A stretch of 64,000 bases of DNA from an uncultured Nostocoides sp. GTDB lineage: Bacteria; Actinomycetota; Actinomycetes; Actinomycetales; Dermatophilaceae. Positions 36,089-47,313 of the stretch are shown here, in pieces. Position 1 is the first letter of the stretch; the number at the start of each line of letters is the position of its first letter. Made by a program: the position numbers and the translations under genes. The stretch lies in the NCBI GenBank assembly GCA_937907685.1, contig CALCXF010000018.1:22171-86170 (forward strand), given 5' to 3'. The notes beneath the pieces were generated by a model. That model was not told the DNA's origin and made no database searches. It saw only the letters and a program-made list of their open reading frames with translations.

Positions 36089-37672
36089 TCATCGCCTCTC
36101 TGTGTCGGGGGAGCCCTGCGGATGCCGGACCCAGTCCACCAACCCCGGAGGGTCGGCGGCAAGATATGGACGCGCCGGTTCCGCCCGTCGGCGCGCGATC
36201 CGCGCCCGATCGGCGATGGCGTCGAGGAACACCTCGGCGGCGGCCACGTCCAGGTGCGCCAGGCTGGCCTCGACCGGCCCGGGGGCGGTGACGATGTGGA
36301 CCGTCGCCAGCCCACGCCGTCCCTCGAGCCAGCCCTGACGCACGGACAGCGACTGGATCCGGGCGTAGGGGACCGCGACCGCGCGGCGGGTCCATCGGCC
36401 CGAGCGCAGCAGGACCGCGCCGGCGGCGTCGGTCCACGCGTTCCGCCGATAGGAGAGGGGGTCGAAGGGCCGGGCCCGCTCGGAGACCCCCTGCCACCCG
36501 CCGTCCGGACCGTCACCGAGGACAGCCGCCCCCCAGGCGGCCGTCGGCACCCCGGGCGCCAGGAGCGAGAGCACGACCCGTGCTTCCTCCAGCGTCCCCA
36601 CCGGGAGCAGTGTCGTGTCGTGGTCGTCCTCCTCGGAGGAACCGGAGCCGGCGACGTTGACCTTCAGCCGCCACCATCCGAAACGTCGCCACCAGAGCGG
36701 CTGCACGAGCTCGAGCGCCTGGATGCGGTGGATCGGGATCGTCGTCGTCCGCAGGTCGGTGAGGCCCTCCTGCACCCGGACGCCGGTGCCGGTGTCCGCC
36801 AGGTGGAAGTTCCCGTGCACCAGCAGCTGCTTGACGCGGCTGTAGGCGACGCCGATGGCGACGGGGATCATCGCGGGGACTCCGGCGAGGGCCAGTGGCC
36901 CGACGCTGCGCACTCCGGCAGCCGTCGCCCCCAGCAGCAGGACGAGCCCCAGCGCGATCGTCGACCCGTGGAGGATCGTGGCGACGAAGAGCCGGCCGTT
37001 CGGGACCTCGAGCACCGGTCGTGCGGCGGCATCCAGCACGGGACTGGACGGAGTGCGTGGCTGGCTGCCGTCGCGCGCGGGAGCCCCGGACGGGTCGAGC
37101 GCCACCTCGTCGGAGCGGCCGGCGAGGTCCAGGAGGTGCTCGCGGAGGGCCTCGGCTCGTCCGAGCTCGAGGAAGGACAGGGTGAGCGTCGAGTCGGCAC
37201 CCCCCGCCGACTGGACGACCACCCGGGCCAGGCCGAGCAGGCGTCCGATGAGCGGCCGGGAGAGCTCGACCGCCTGCACACGCTCCAGCCGCACCTGACG
37301 GTGCTGGCGGAACAGCACGCCCTGGCGCAGCTCCACCTGCCCCCCGCCGACCCGGAAGCGGGCGAACCGCCAGGCGACCCAGTTCGCCAGGGCGACGAGG
37401 CCGAGGAAGGCCGCCACGAGGATGAGGGCGATGAACGGGTGCGCCAGCGCCTGCTCCAAGGGGTCGCCGGGGCCGGACGACCCGTCGTCGAACTCCATGC
37501 CACCCTCGTCGGGAGCGAACATGTCCAGGCCCACGGAGGAGAGGACGTTCTCGTAGATCTGTGACGCGGCATACCCGACGAGCCCCACGAGGACGACGCC
37601 GCCGCGCAGCAGCGGGGACAGGGGGTGCAGCCGACGCCACTCCCCCGAGCCGTCCGGTGCCTCAGCGCTCAC
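36089..37672 (-). CDS. Membrane protein with repeated bacterial PH domains (YdbT-like)
   Basis: A 527-residue protein with an N-terminal membrane segment (SPLLRGGVVLVGLVGYAAS), a second (HPFIALILVAAFLGLVALANWVAW) and two more in the middle (ATILHGSTIALGLVLLLGAT and LALAGVPAMIPVAIGVAYS). Three bPH2/DUF304-like cytosolic segments alternate with them: ELRQGVLFRQHRQVRLERVQ, RVQEGLTDLRTTTIPIHRIQ, and RWTRRAVAVPYARIQSLSVRQ. This matches YdbT-type proteins. Overlaps the next PH gene by four bases, forming the pair known from Bacillus ydbS-ydbT. Envelope role is inferred from homologues. Confidence 0.88.
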   Translation of the reverse strand: MSAEAPDGSGEWRRLHPLSPLLRGGVVLVGLVGYAASQIYENVLSSVGLDMFAPDEGGMEFDDGSSGPGDPLEQALAHPFIALILVAAFLGLVALANWVAWRFARFRVGGGQVELRQGVLFRQHRQVRLERVQAVELSRPLIGRLLGLARVVVQSAGGADSTLTLSFLELGRAEALREHLLDLAGRSDEVALDPSGAPARDGSQPRTPSSPVLDAAARPVLEVPNGRLFVATILHGSTIALGLVLLLGATAAGVRSVGPLALAGVPAMIPVAIGVAYSRVKQLLVHGNFHLADTGTGVRVQEGLTDLRTTTIPIHRIQALELVQPLWWRRFGWWRLKVNVAGSGSSEEDDHDTTLLPVGTLEEARVVLSLLAPGVPTAAWGAAVLGDGPDGGWQGVSERARPFDPLSYRRNAWTDAAGAVLLRSGRWTRRAVAVPYARIQSLSVRQGWLEGRRGLATVHIVTAPGPVEASLAHLDVAAAEVFLDAIADRARIARRRAEPARPYLAADPPGLVDWVRHPQGSPDTERR

Positions 37673-38190
37673 AGGCCGGCCCGCTGGGCCTCGCCGCGCG
37701 CCGCCAGCCGGGCCCGAAGGGCCTCGGCCTCCGCCACCGGAAGGCCCGGAAGCGAGCCGTCACTCTCGGGAGAGGCCGTGTGGATCTCGCACGAGGCGAT
37801 GCCGTGGGCGCGGGCCAGGGGCCCGGACTGGATGTCGACGTACTGGAGGCGGCCGTACGGGACACTGACGAGGGTGCGGAAGAGGCGCCCCTTGCGGATG
37901 ACGATCTCCTCGTCGAGCTCGACCCACGAGATGGAGCTCACCTGGCGGGCCACGAGCCATGCCGCCCACAACCCCACGAGCACGACGGCCACCGAGCCGA
38001 GCAACGCCCACGGCGTGAGGAGCACCCCGACGACCACCGTCGCGACGAGTGCCGGTGCCACCACGAGCCCGAGCGTGATGAGCCGCACCCGGGTCAGCAT
38101 CGGCGAGACGGGGCGCCACGGGAGGTCACCCCCGTGGAGCGTCACCGACACCGAACGGGCGGCGGGCGGCACGGGGAGAGGGTCGGCCAT
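37669..38190 (-). CDS. Membrane protein with one bacterial PH domain (YdbS-like)
   Basis: A 173-residue protein with two membrane segments (LITLGLVVAPALVATVVVGVLL and LLGSVAVVLVGLWAAWLVA) followed by a single bPH2 domain (EEIVIRKGRLFRTLVSVPYG, RLQYVDIQSGPLARAHGI). First gene of a two-gene PH operon, with an ATGA overlap into the larger partner. ATG 38190 is preferred over longer in-frame starts inside the divergent fdhD leader. Likely works with the 527-residue protein in the membrane. Confidence 0.87.
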   Translation of the reverse strand: MADPLPVPPAARSVSVTLHGGDLPWRPVSPMLTRVRLITLGLVVAPALVATVVVGVLLTPWALLGSVAVVLVGLWAAWLVARQVSSISWVELDEEIVIRKGRLFRTLVSVPYGRLQYVDIQSGPLARAHGIASCEIHTASPESDGSLPGLPVAEAEALRARLAARGEAQRAGL

Positions 38191-38287
38191 GCGCTCAGTC
38201 TGCCTCAGGGGGGCCCGCCCCCGACGACGCCCTCGCTGCGCCGGGCTTCGCCGACCCGTCGCCGCGGCCGTGTGTTTGGATGACGGC

Positions 38288-39139
38288 ATGGGCCGGGTGA
38301 CGACACGGGTCCGGCGTACGCGCTGGGACGTCACCGATGACGCCCAGCTGGAGCGGCCGGACACCGTCGCCGTCGAGGAGCCCCTGGAGATCCGCGTCGG
38401 CGAGGACATCGTGACGACGACGATGCGCACACCGGGCGACGACTTCGACCTCGCCCTCGGACACCTGCTCACCGAGGGCCTCCTCGAGTCGGCCCGCGAG
38501 GTCGCGACACTGATGCACTGCACCGACGTGGACGAGAGCGGGTCCCCCACCTACAACGTCGTCGAGGCGACGCTCGCACCCGGCGCGCACCTCCACCGGC
38601 CGGCCCGCAACCGCACTCAGACGATGACGAGCGCCTGCGGGGTGTGCGGGTCGGCGTCCATCGCCGACGTCCGGACCCGCAGCCGGTATGCCGTCGGCGA
38701 CGACCCGCTCACGGTGGCCCCGTCGATCCTGGCCGACATGCCGGGGGCACTGCGAGAGCAGCAGCCCGTCTTCGAGCGCACCGGGGGGGTCCACGCGGCG
38801 GGACTGGCCGGACCCGACGGGCAGCTGACCGTCGTGCGCGAGGACGTCGGTCGGCACAACGCCGTCGACAAGGTGGTCGGCGCGGCAGCGCGCGACCGGG
38901 AGCTTCCCCTCGCCGGCGCCATGCTCGTCGTCAGCGCTCGGGCGAGCTTCGAGATCGTCCAGAAGGCCGGGGTTGCCGGCATCCCCGTCGTCGTCGCGGT
39001 GGGTGCACCCAGCTCGTTGGCCGTCGAGCTCGCCACGGAGTGCGGCATCACCCTCGTGGCCTTCACCCGCTTCCCACGCTTCTCGGTCTACAGCCGCGGC
39101 GACCGCCTCGACGGCGCACCACGGCATACCCGTAAGTAG
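38288..39139 (+). CDS. fdhD: Formate dehydrogenase accessory sulfurtransferase FdhD
   Basis: Transfers sulfur from IscS-type cysteine desulfurase to the molybdenum cofactor of formate dehydrogenase. The 283-residue protein has the catalytic loop MTSACGVCGSASIAD near residues 113-127 (CxxC), VAVEEPLEIRVGEDIVTTTM, FDLALGHLLTEGLLES and VREDVGRHNAVDKVVG. No formate dehydrogenase gene is in this window, so the target is elsewhere. Start ATG 38288. Divergent from the PH-domain pair. Confidence 0.93.
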   Translation: MGRVTTRVRRTRWDVTDDAQLERPDTVAVEEPLEIRVGEDIVTTTMRTPGDDFDLALGHLLTEGLLESAREVATLMHCTDVDESGSPTYNVVEATLAPGAHLHRPARNRTQTMTSACGVCGSASIADVRTRSRYAVGDDPLTVAPSILADMPGALREQQPVFERTGGVHAAGLAGPDGQLTVVREDVGRHNAVDKVVGAAARDRELPLAGAMLVVSARASFEIVQKAGVAGIPVVVAVGAPSSLAVELATECGITLVAFTRFPRFSVYSRGDRLDGAPRHTRK

Positions 39140-39189
39140 CCTGAACGCGATTGGGTGGGCGGCCGTCATCGGGTGAAAGATGGGAGGAG

Positions 39190-39206
39190 GCGCCCTTGTC
39201 GGGCGC
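39190..39206. repeat. Inverted repeat in the aceE leader
   Basis: GCGCCC-TTGTC-GGGCGC, a 6-bp stem with a 5-base loop, 28 bases before the aceE GTG. It could be an operator or an mRNA hairpin; nothing in the sequence decides which. Confidence 0.35.
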
Positions 39207-39234
39207 GATTCGTGATCGGCGAAAGGACGAGCGC

Positions 39235-42018
39235 GTGGCCTCCCGCGAAGACGTCGGCCCCATCCTCAACGGCATCCCGACGCACCTGCCGGACATCGAC
39301 CCGGCCGAGACCGAGGAGTGGCTCGACAGCCTCGATGCGGTCATCGACGGACCGGGTCGGATGCGGGCGCGCTACCTCATGCTCCGCATGCTGGAGCGCG
39401 CGAGGGCGATGCAGGTGGGTGTCCCGTCGCTGACGACCACGGACTACGTCAACACCATCAGCCCGGAGCAGGAGCCGTGGTTCCCCGGTGACGAGGAGGT
39501 CGAGCGCCGCTTCCGCGCCTACCTGCGCTGGAACGCGGCGATGATCGTCCACCGCGCGCAGCGCCCGGGCATCGGTGTCGGGGGCCACATCTCGACGTAC
39601 GCCTCGGCGGCGACGCTCTACGAGGTGGGCTTCAACCACTTCTTCCGCGGCAAGGACCACCCCGGCGGCGGTGACCAGGTCTTCTTCCAGGGGCACGCCT
39701 CCCCCGGCATGTACGCCCGCGCGTACCTCGAGGGGCGGCTCTCCGAAGACCGGCTCGACGGCTTCCGCCAGGAGAAGTCACACGTGGTCGACGGGTCGCC
39801 CCTCGCGATCCCGTCCTACCCCCACCCGCGGCTGATGTCGGACTTCTGGGAGTTCCCCACCGTGTCCATGGGCCTCGGCCCGATGAACGCGATCTACCAG
39901 GCGCAGTTCAACAAGTACCTGCACAACCGGGGACTCAAGGACACCAGCGAGCAGCACGTGTGGGCCTACCTCGGCGACGGGGAGATGGACGAGCCAGAGT
40001 CGCGGGGCCTGCTCCAGCTCGCGGCCCAGGAGGAGCTCGACAACCTCACCTTCGTCATCAACTGCAACCTCCAGCGACTCGACGGACCGGTCCGCGGCAA
40101 CGGCAAGATCATCCAGGAGCTCGAGGCCTTCTTCCGCGGCGCCGGCTGGAACGTCATCAAGGTGGTCTGGGGCCGCGGGTGGGACCCGCTGCTGGCGTCC
40201 GATGGTGACGGCGCCCTCGTCCACCTCATGAACTCCACCTCGGACGGCGACTACCAGACCTTTCGTGCCAACGACGGAAAGCACGTGCGGGAGAACTTCT
40301 TCGATCGTGACCCGCGCACGCGGAAGATGGTCGCCGACTGGTCCGACGACGACATCTGGTGGAAGCTCAAGCGCGGCGGCCACGACTACCGCAAGGTGTA
40401 CGCGGCATACAAGGCAGCCGTGGACCACACCGGCCAGCCGACCGTCATCCTCGCGAAGACCATCAAGGGCTACGGGCTCGGCCAGTCCTTCGCCGGCCGC
40501 AACGCAACCCACCAGATGAAGAAGTTCACCCTCGACGACCTCAAGGCGTTCCGGGACTCGCTCCAGATCCCCATCAGCGACGAGCAGCTCGAGCAGGACC
40601 CGTACAACGCTCCGTACTACCACCCGGGCGCCAGGGACGAGGTCATCGAGTACGCCCTGGAGCGCCGGGCGAAGCTCGGTGGCGGCGTCCCGGAGCGCCG
40701 GGTGCGTGCCGTCCCGGTGCACCTGCCGGATGACTCCGCGTACGTCCAGGTCAAGAAGGGCTCCGGCAAGCAGCAGGTCGCGACGACGATGGCCTTCGTC
40801 CGGCTGCTGAAGGACCTCATGCGGGACAAGGAGTTCGGCCAGCGGATCGTGCCGATCATCCCGGACGAGGCGCGCACGTTCGGCATGGACAGCTTCTTCT
40901 CGACGATCAAGATCTACAACCCTCACGGCCAGAACTACACCCCGGTCGACGCCGAGCTCATGCTCGCCTACCGTGAGGCCAAGGACGGGCAGATCCTCCA
41001 CCTCGGCATCAACGAGGCCGGCTCGGTCGCCGCCTTCACCGCTGTGGGGACGAGCTATGCCACGCACGCGCAGCCGATGATCCCCATCTACGTCTTCTAC
41101 TCCATGTTCGGGTTCCAGCGCACGGGCGACTCGATCTGGGCTGCCGCCGACCAGATGACGCGCGGGTTCCTCATCGGGGCCACCGCCGGCCGGACGACGC
41201 TCACCGGAGAGGGGCTGCAGCACGCCGACGGCCACTCGCCGCTGCTGGCGTCCTCCAATCCCGCTGTCGTGCACTATGACCCCGCGTTCGCGTACGAGAT
41301 CGCGCACATCGTCCAGGACGGCCTGCACCGCATGTACGGCACCGACGACTCGCTCACCGACGACCAGCGCAACGTCATCTACTACCTCACCGTCTACAAC
41401 GAGCCGATGGTCCAGCCGGCCGAGCCGGAAGGACTGGACCGAGAGGGTCTCCTTCGAGGCATGTACCTCTACTCGGAGGGCTCGACGGACGGCCTGCCGG
41501 AAGGAGCACCTCGTGTCCAGCTCCTCGCATCCGGAGTAGGGATGCCGTGGGCGCTCGAGGCTCAGGATCTGCTCCGCAACGACTGGAACATCGTCGCCGA
41601 CGTGTGGTCGGTCACCTCGTGGAACGAGCTGCGTCGCGACGGGCTCCGGTGCGAGCAGGCCGCCTTCCTCGACCCGGAGGCCGAGGCCCCCGTTCCGTGG
41701 GTGACCCAGAAGCTCGCGGACCGTGAAGGCCCGGTGGTCGCCGTCTCGGACTACATGCGAGCCGTGCAGGACCAGATCCGCCAGTGGGTGCCTGCAGACT
41801 TCGCCTCCCTCGGGGCGGACGGGTTCGGGTTCTCGGACACCCGCCCTGCTGCCCGTCGCTACTTCCACATCGACGGTCCCTCCATGGCGGTGCGGGCGCT
41901 GCAGTCGCTCGCCCGGCGCGGCGAGGTCCCGGGGACCGTGCCCGTGGAGGCGGCGCGCCGCTACCGGCTCTCCGACGTCACGGCGGGCGCTTCTGGCAAC
42001 GAGGGAGGCGACAGCTGA
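39235..42018 (+). CDS. aceE: Pyruvate dehydrogenase E1 component (homodimeric type)
   Basis: Thiamine-diphosphate enzyme that decarboxylates pyruvate and transfers acetyl to E2 lipoate. The 927-residue protein is the single-chain AceE type. It shows [40 protein letters not shown], the ThDP/Mg motif [13 protein letters not shown] followed by [26 protein letters not shown], and the transketolase-like middle [20 protein letters not shown] 39235 has AAGGA at good spacing; the longer reading from 39151 is weaker. Actinobacteria use AceE with a shared E2 for both pyruvate and 2-oxoglutarate. Upstream of fasR-fabD as in M. tuberculosis, but three extra genes intervene here. Confidence 0.96.
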   Translation: MASREDVGPILNGIPTHLPDIDPAETEEWLDSLDAVIDGPGRMRARYLMLRMLERARAMQVGVPSLTTTDYVNTISPEQEPWFPGDEEVERRFRAYLRWNAAMIVHRAQRPGIGVGGHISTYASAATLYEVGFNHFFRGKDHPGGGDQVFFQGHASPGMYARAYLEGRLSEDRLDGFRQEKSHVVDGSPLAIPSYPHPRLMSDFWEFPTVSMGLGPMNAIYQAQFNKYLHNRGLKDTSEQHVWAYLGDGEMDEPESRGLLQLAAQEELDNLTFVINCNLQRLDGPVRGNGKIIQELEAFFRGAGWNVIKVVWGRGWDPLLASDGDGALVHLMNSTSDGDYQTFRANDGKHVRENFFDRDPRTRKMVADWSDDDIWWKLKRGGHDYRKVYAAYKAAVDHTGQPTVILAKTIKGYGLGQSFAGRNATHQMKKFTLDDLKAFRDSLQIPISDEQLEQDPYNAPYYHPGARDEVIEYALERRAKLGGGVPERRVRAVPVHLPDDSAYVQVKKGSGKQQVATTMAFVRLLKDLMRDKEFGQRIVPIIPDEARTFGMDSFFSTIKIYNPHGQNYTPVDAELMLAYREAKDGQILHLGINEAGSVAAFTAVGTSYATHAQPMIPIYVFYSMFGFQRTGDSIWAAADQMTRGFLIGATAGRTTLTGEGLQHADGHSPLLASSNPAVVHYDPAFAYEIAHIVQDGLHRMYGTDDSLTDDQRNVIYYLTVYNEPMVQPAEPEGLDREGLLRGMYLYSEGSTDGLPEGAPRVQLLASGVGMPWALEAQDLLRNDWNIVADVWSVTSWNELRRDGLRCEQAAFLDPEAEAPVPWVTQKLADREGPVVAVSDYMRAVQDQIRQWVPADFASLGADGFGFSDTRPAARRYFHIDGPSMAVRALQSLARRGEVPGTVPVEAARRYRLSDVTAGASGNEGGDS

Positions 42019-42135
42019 TCCCCTGTGCCGCGCGATGTTCCAGCATCGACGATCGGGCGCGAGTAGCCTGAGGCCTCGTCCGCCGGGTGCTCGCCGGGCG
42101 GTGAGCATGCCTTCGCACCACCACAGGGAGACTCC

Positions 42136-43737
42136 GTGCGTCGAAGCCTTTCGGCCGCGCTGATCGCAGTGTTCGCCAGTGCCCTGGCCGGTCCCGCTGT
42201 CGGCTCGGCGCGGCCGGTCGTCGCCGCGCCGGCCTCCACCGCGGCCAGCGCTGGGTCGGCATCCCTTCCGGACCCCTTCGCCCATCGAGACGAGGGCAGG
42301 GTCCTGGACCCCACCCGCGACGTGGAGCGGGTCAAGCGCAACCAACGTGCCGCAGGGGCGTTGGAGCCCCTCGAGGGCGACACGACCGCTGATGCAAGCG
42401 CGGCGATCACCGGCTTCCTCACCACGCCGAACTTCGCCCCGCCGAAGCTCGCCATCCCCTACCGGCCATACGATGACAGACCCATCGTGGCGAAGCCGAC
42501 GTCGTCGACCTCCGCAGGCACGGTGCAGTCCACGAGCGGGACGTCCTACACCCACCCGGTGCGCTATGCGCAGGCCTCGTTCCTGTACTCGAACTCGTAC
42601 CGGATCACCAGGGACCCGGTCTACCTGACCGCTGCCCAGAACGCAGCGCAGAGGCTCGTCGACATCAAGGTGGTGGTCGGTGACGCGTGGTTCTACCCCT
42701 ATGACTTCGACTTCGCGGTGCACGGTGACACGACCGAGACACTCAAGGCGCCCTGGTACTCCGCGATGGCCCAGGGGTACGCGCTGACCGCCTTCGTCCG
42801 GCTGTACGAGCACACCGGCGAGGCGCGGTGGAAGACGGCCGCGGACGCCACGTTCCAAGCCCTCCGGCAAGGGCCACAAGCGGGACTGCCGTGGGTGAGC
42901 TGGGTGGACTCGGACAGCAACCTCTGGCTGGAGGAGTATCCGCGACCGCAGGTCACCAACAGCGAGAAGGTCCTCAACGGCCACGGTTTCGCGGCATACG
43001 GCCTGTACGACTACTGGAACCTCACCGGCGACCCGGAGGCACTCCGCCTGCTGAACGGTGGCTCCGCCACCATGGAGCGGCTGATCCTCTCGGGATTCCG
43101 TGTCCCCAACTACGCGAGCTACTACTCCCTGCGCCACAAGGTGCGGTCGATCACCTACCACCAAGTGCACATCGACGAGTTCGTCAAGCTGTACCAGCTG
43201 ACCCGGCGACCGCGATTCGCCACTGCCGCCAACGCCTATCGGACCGACTTCCCGTCCCGGTACAGCGCGGTTCAGACGGTGCAGCTGACACCCCGGGCGA
43301 CGAGGGCCTACCAGCTGGACGCGAACAAGAACATCGTGCGCAGCCGGGCGGTCTCGTTCTCCCGGACCACCTCGGCCCCCGGCAACGTCCGTCTCCGCCT
43401 GTCGACGGGGCAGATCATGCTGCGGATCTCCTCGGGGCCGTACACGGACTGGTGGTTCCCCGAGCAATACAACGCGGCGTGGATGCTCGGACCCCGAGAC
43501 GTGCAGCGCCACGTGCCGCGTGCCCTCACCGTCACACTGCTGCCAGCCACGTACACCGCGTACCGCTATGACTCGGCCGGTCGACGATCGGGAGCCAAGG
43601 TGGTCACCATCTCGACGGCCACGACGGTGTCGACGGCCTCGACCGCGACCATCGACGGACGAGGCGCGATGTGGATCTCCAGCGGCACCTTCGCCGGACA
43701 CTGGGTCCCCTTCACCTCGACGATGATCAACCGCTGA
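42136..43737 (+). CDS. Secreted D-glucuronyl C5-epimerase-like protein
   Basis: A 533-residue exported protein starting at GTG 42136 with AGGGAGA upstream. Residues 1-25 are a signal peptide. The region of about residues 130-380 matches the glucuronyl C5-epimerase C-terminal (GLCE) all-helical fold: PWYSAMAQGYALTAFVRLYE, YPRPQVTNSEKVLNGHGFAA, YGLYDYWNLTGD and NYASYYSLRHKV. The C-terminal 140 residues hold two copies of a beta-rich module of about 60 residues. Eukaryotic and bacterial members epimerise glucuronic to iduronic acid in polysaccharides; that activity here is inference. Adjacent to another secreted protein. Confidence 0.83.
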   Translation: MRRSLSAALIAVFASALAGPAVGSARPVVAAPASTAASAGSASLPDPFAHRDEGRVLDPTRDVERVKRNQRAAGALEPLEGDTTADASAAITGFLTTPNFAPPKLAIPYRPYDDRPIVAKPTSSTSAGTVQSTSGTSYTHPVRYAQASFLYSNSYRITRDPVYLTAAQNAAQRLVDIKVVVGDAWFYPYDFDFAVHGDTTETLKAPWYSAMAQGYALTAFVRLYEHTGEARWKTAADATFQALRQGPQAGLPWVSWVDSDSNLWLEEYPRPQVTNSEKVLNGHGFAAYGLYDYWNLTGDPEALRLLNGGSATMERLILSGFRVPNYASYYSLRHKVRSITYHQVHIDEFVKLYQLTRRPRFATAANAYRTDFPSRYSAVQTVQLTPRATRAYQLDANKNIVRSRAVSFSRTTSAPGNVRLRLSTGQIMLRISSGPYTDWWFPEQYNAAWMLGPRDVQRHVPRALTVTLLPATYTAYRYDSAGRRSGAKVVTISTATTVSTASTATIDGRGAMWISSGTFAGHWVPFTSTMINR

Positions 43738-43866
43738 GAGCCACACCGGGATCCTCGACCGGAGGCTACGAGTCGCTCGGCGGCGCGCCTGTCCCGCCGC
43801 GCGAGGGCCGCGAACCTCTGTTACGTTTCGCGCGGTCACTTCGACGACAACCCTGGGGGAACCTCC

Positions 43867-45747
43867 GTGCACCGAACCCTGCGCCCTGCCGCCACCGCGG
43901 CGGCCACTCTCCTGATAGGGAGTGCGCTGCTGGCATCCCCCGCGACTGCATCTGAGACCGGCCTGTCCGGCGTCGTCATCGACGACCTCGGCACGCCGGT
44001 GTCGACGTGCGTGCAGGTCTACGACACCGAGGGCGGTTGGGTCGACAGCGCCTGCACCGACGACACCGGAGCCTGGTCCCTGCCGGGCTTGTCGGACGGG
44101 AGCTACAAGGTGTTCGTCCAAGGTGTCGAGTACTCGGCCGGGGAGTGGTTCGAGGATGCCGTCGATTTCGACACCGCCACCGCGGTCACCCTGCCGGCTG
44201 CTCTGTCGACCACCGTGTCGATCCTGGGCCGGTTGGAGGGCACCTTGACCGGGTCGCAGGGTATGGCCGTCCCTTCGGTCTCCGTCAGCGTGACGAGCAC
44301 GTCGGGCGCAGAGGTCGCCCACACCAACACGGACTTCCAAGGCTCGTGGTCGGTCGTCGTGGAGCCGGGCGAGTACAAGGTGCACTTCAGCGACTACGGC
44401 GTCGACCAGTGGGCATTCGGCGTGGATGACGAGGACGCGGCAGACACCCTCACCGTCGCCCGAGCTCAGACGACGCGCGCCGACGACACCTTGCTGCCCG
44501 TGCCAGCGGTGAGGGGCACGGTCACCGATGACGCCGGAAGGCCACTCGAGAATGTCTGCGCCTCCCTCGTCAACCCGGAGTCGTTCAGCGAGTACGACGC
44601 CTTCGGGTATGCCTGCACGGATTCCGAGGGGCGCTACCGGCTCGTTCCCTACGACGAGAGCGCCACATCCGCAACGGTGTGGTTCCGCGATGCGAATGAT
44701 GTGCCGACGTACGCCGCCGAGTTCGCTGGCGGCAGCTACGATCCCGCACTTGCGGACCGCATCGACCTGTCTGCTGGTGACGTCGTGGTCGACTCCACCC
44801 TGTCGGTGGGAGGGGTGATCACCGGCAAGGCCGTGACAGAGCGCCGGCCAAACGGGCTCGCCGACGTCTGTCCCGACGCGTACGCCGGGCACTCGGGAAG
44901 CCGCATCGCCGGTATGGGAATCGTGTGCTCGGGCGCGGACGGCGTCTACCACCTCACCGCCCTCCCACCGGGCGAGGTCGCCGTGCTCCTCGAGCCGTCG
45001 TGGCGCAGCGGTGCCTCCCCGGAGTGGTATCACGACGCGGACAGCCAGGCCACGGCGACGCTGGCCACGTCCGCCCTCGGGGCCAGAACGGCGCTGAAGC
45101 CCAACAAGTTCGTGCCGGGCGGTGTCGTGTCCGGCACCATCACCGATGCGCTGGGCCGGCCGGTCGAGGGGGCCTGGGTCTACCTCGAGGGTCGCTACCC
45201 CGGGCGTAGTGGTGCCGGTGAGGGACAGTTCGTCGCGCAGACCGATGCGGCTGGTCGCTACCACCTCGTGGCACCGGCCGGCAGCTACACACCCCTCGTC
45301 GCCCCCACCTTCGAGTCCGGTCTGGCGCCGGAGTGGTCGGGCGACGCGGTGACGCGGGCCACCGCTCTCCCAGTGCTGGTGCGGGACTACCGCACGAGCA
45401 CCTTCGACGCATCGCTCGTTCCTGCCTCGAAGATCACCGGCCGAGTCGCCATGGCGGATGGTTCTGCACCGCCGCTCGACATCTACGTCGCAGGCCTCGT
45501 CTTCACGTCGACCGGCGACTACATCGGAGACATCGATGCCTGGGAGTCCTCGGGGTTCCGCTTCTTCGGGGGCAACCTGCCCGCCGGGACATTCCGTATT
45601 CAGGCAAGCGTGTGGAACCCAGCCACTGAGGAGTCGACGATCGTCTGGTTCGACGGTGCGGCGACAGAGGAGGGCGCCACCCTCGTCCCGGTCGACGTCG
45701 GCGGATCCACGGAGATCACGTTCCACCTCCCTGAGGGTTATTCGTGA
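43867..45747 (+). CDS. Secreted protein with carboxypeptidase-regulatory-like repeats
   Basis: A 626-residue exported protein. GTG 43867 with GGGGGAA upstream; residues 1-29 are a signal peptide ending SPATAS. The rest is at least five repeats of a transthyretin-like or CNA-B-like beta domain, each with a VxGTVTDxxGxPLxxxxV start: GVVIDDLGTPVSTCVQVYD, VRGTVTDDAGRPLENVCASL, SGTITDALGRPVEGAWVYLE, and a later ITGRVAMADGS. Further recurring features are DDTGAWSLPGLSDGSYKV and DAAGRYHLVAPAGSYTP. No sortase motif or membrane anchor at the C-terminus. Structural or adhesive role outside the cell is likely. Confidence 0.82.
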   Translation: MHRTLRPAATAAATLLIGSALLASPATASETGLSGVVIDDLGTPVSTCVQVYDTEGGWVDSACTDDTGAWSLPGLSDGSYKVFVQGVEYSAGEWFEDAVDFDTATAVTLPAALSTTVSILGRLEGTLTGSQGMAVPSVSVSVTSTSGAEVAHTNTDFQGSWSVVVEPGEYKVHFSDYGVDQWAFGVDDEDAADTLTVARAQTTRADDTLLPVPAVRGTVTDDAGRPLENVCASLVNPESFSEYDAFGYACTDSEGRYRLVPYDESATSATVWFRDANDVPTYAAEFAGGSYDPALADRIDLSAGDVVVDSTLSVGGVITGKAVTERRPNGLADVCPDAYAGHSGSRIAGMGIVCSGADGVYHLTALPPGEVAVLLEPSWRSGASPEWYHDADSQATATLATSALGARTALKPNKFVPGGVVSGTITDALGRPVEGAWVYLEGRYPGRSGAGEGQFVAQTDAAGRYHLVAPAGSYTPLVAPTFESGLAPEWSGDAVTRATALPVLVRDYRTSTFDASLVPASKITGRVAMADGSAPPLDIYVAGLVFTSTGDYIGDIDAWESSGFRFFGGNLPAGTFRIQASVWNPATEESTIVWFDGAATEEGATLVPVDVGGSTEITFHLPEGYS

Positions 45748-47262
<1,515 letters not shown>

Positions 47263-47301
47263 CCGTCGGCGACCCACGCTCGCTTGTGCGGGGCATACAA
47301 A

Positions 47302-47307
47302 TACACT
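47302..47307 (+). promoter_or_regulatory. Putative -10 element for leaderless fasR
   Basis: TACACT six bases before ATG 47314, in a locally AT-richer stretch after argG. No Shine-Dalgarno sequence. Confidence 0.4.
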
Positions 47308-47313
47308 CCGCGT

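Noticed and set aside
39778-45726. 1982-codon open frame on the minus strand
   Set aside because: It lies opposite aceE, the epimerase-like gene and the secreted repeat gene, has no family resemblance and arises from high GC third positions.
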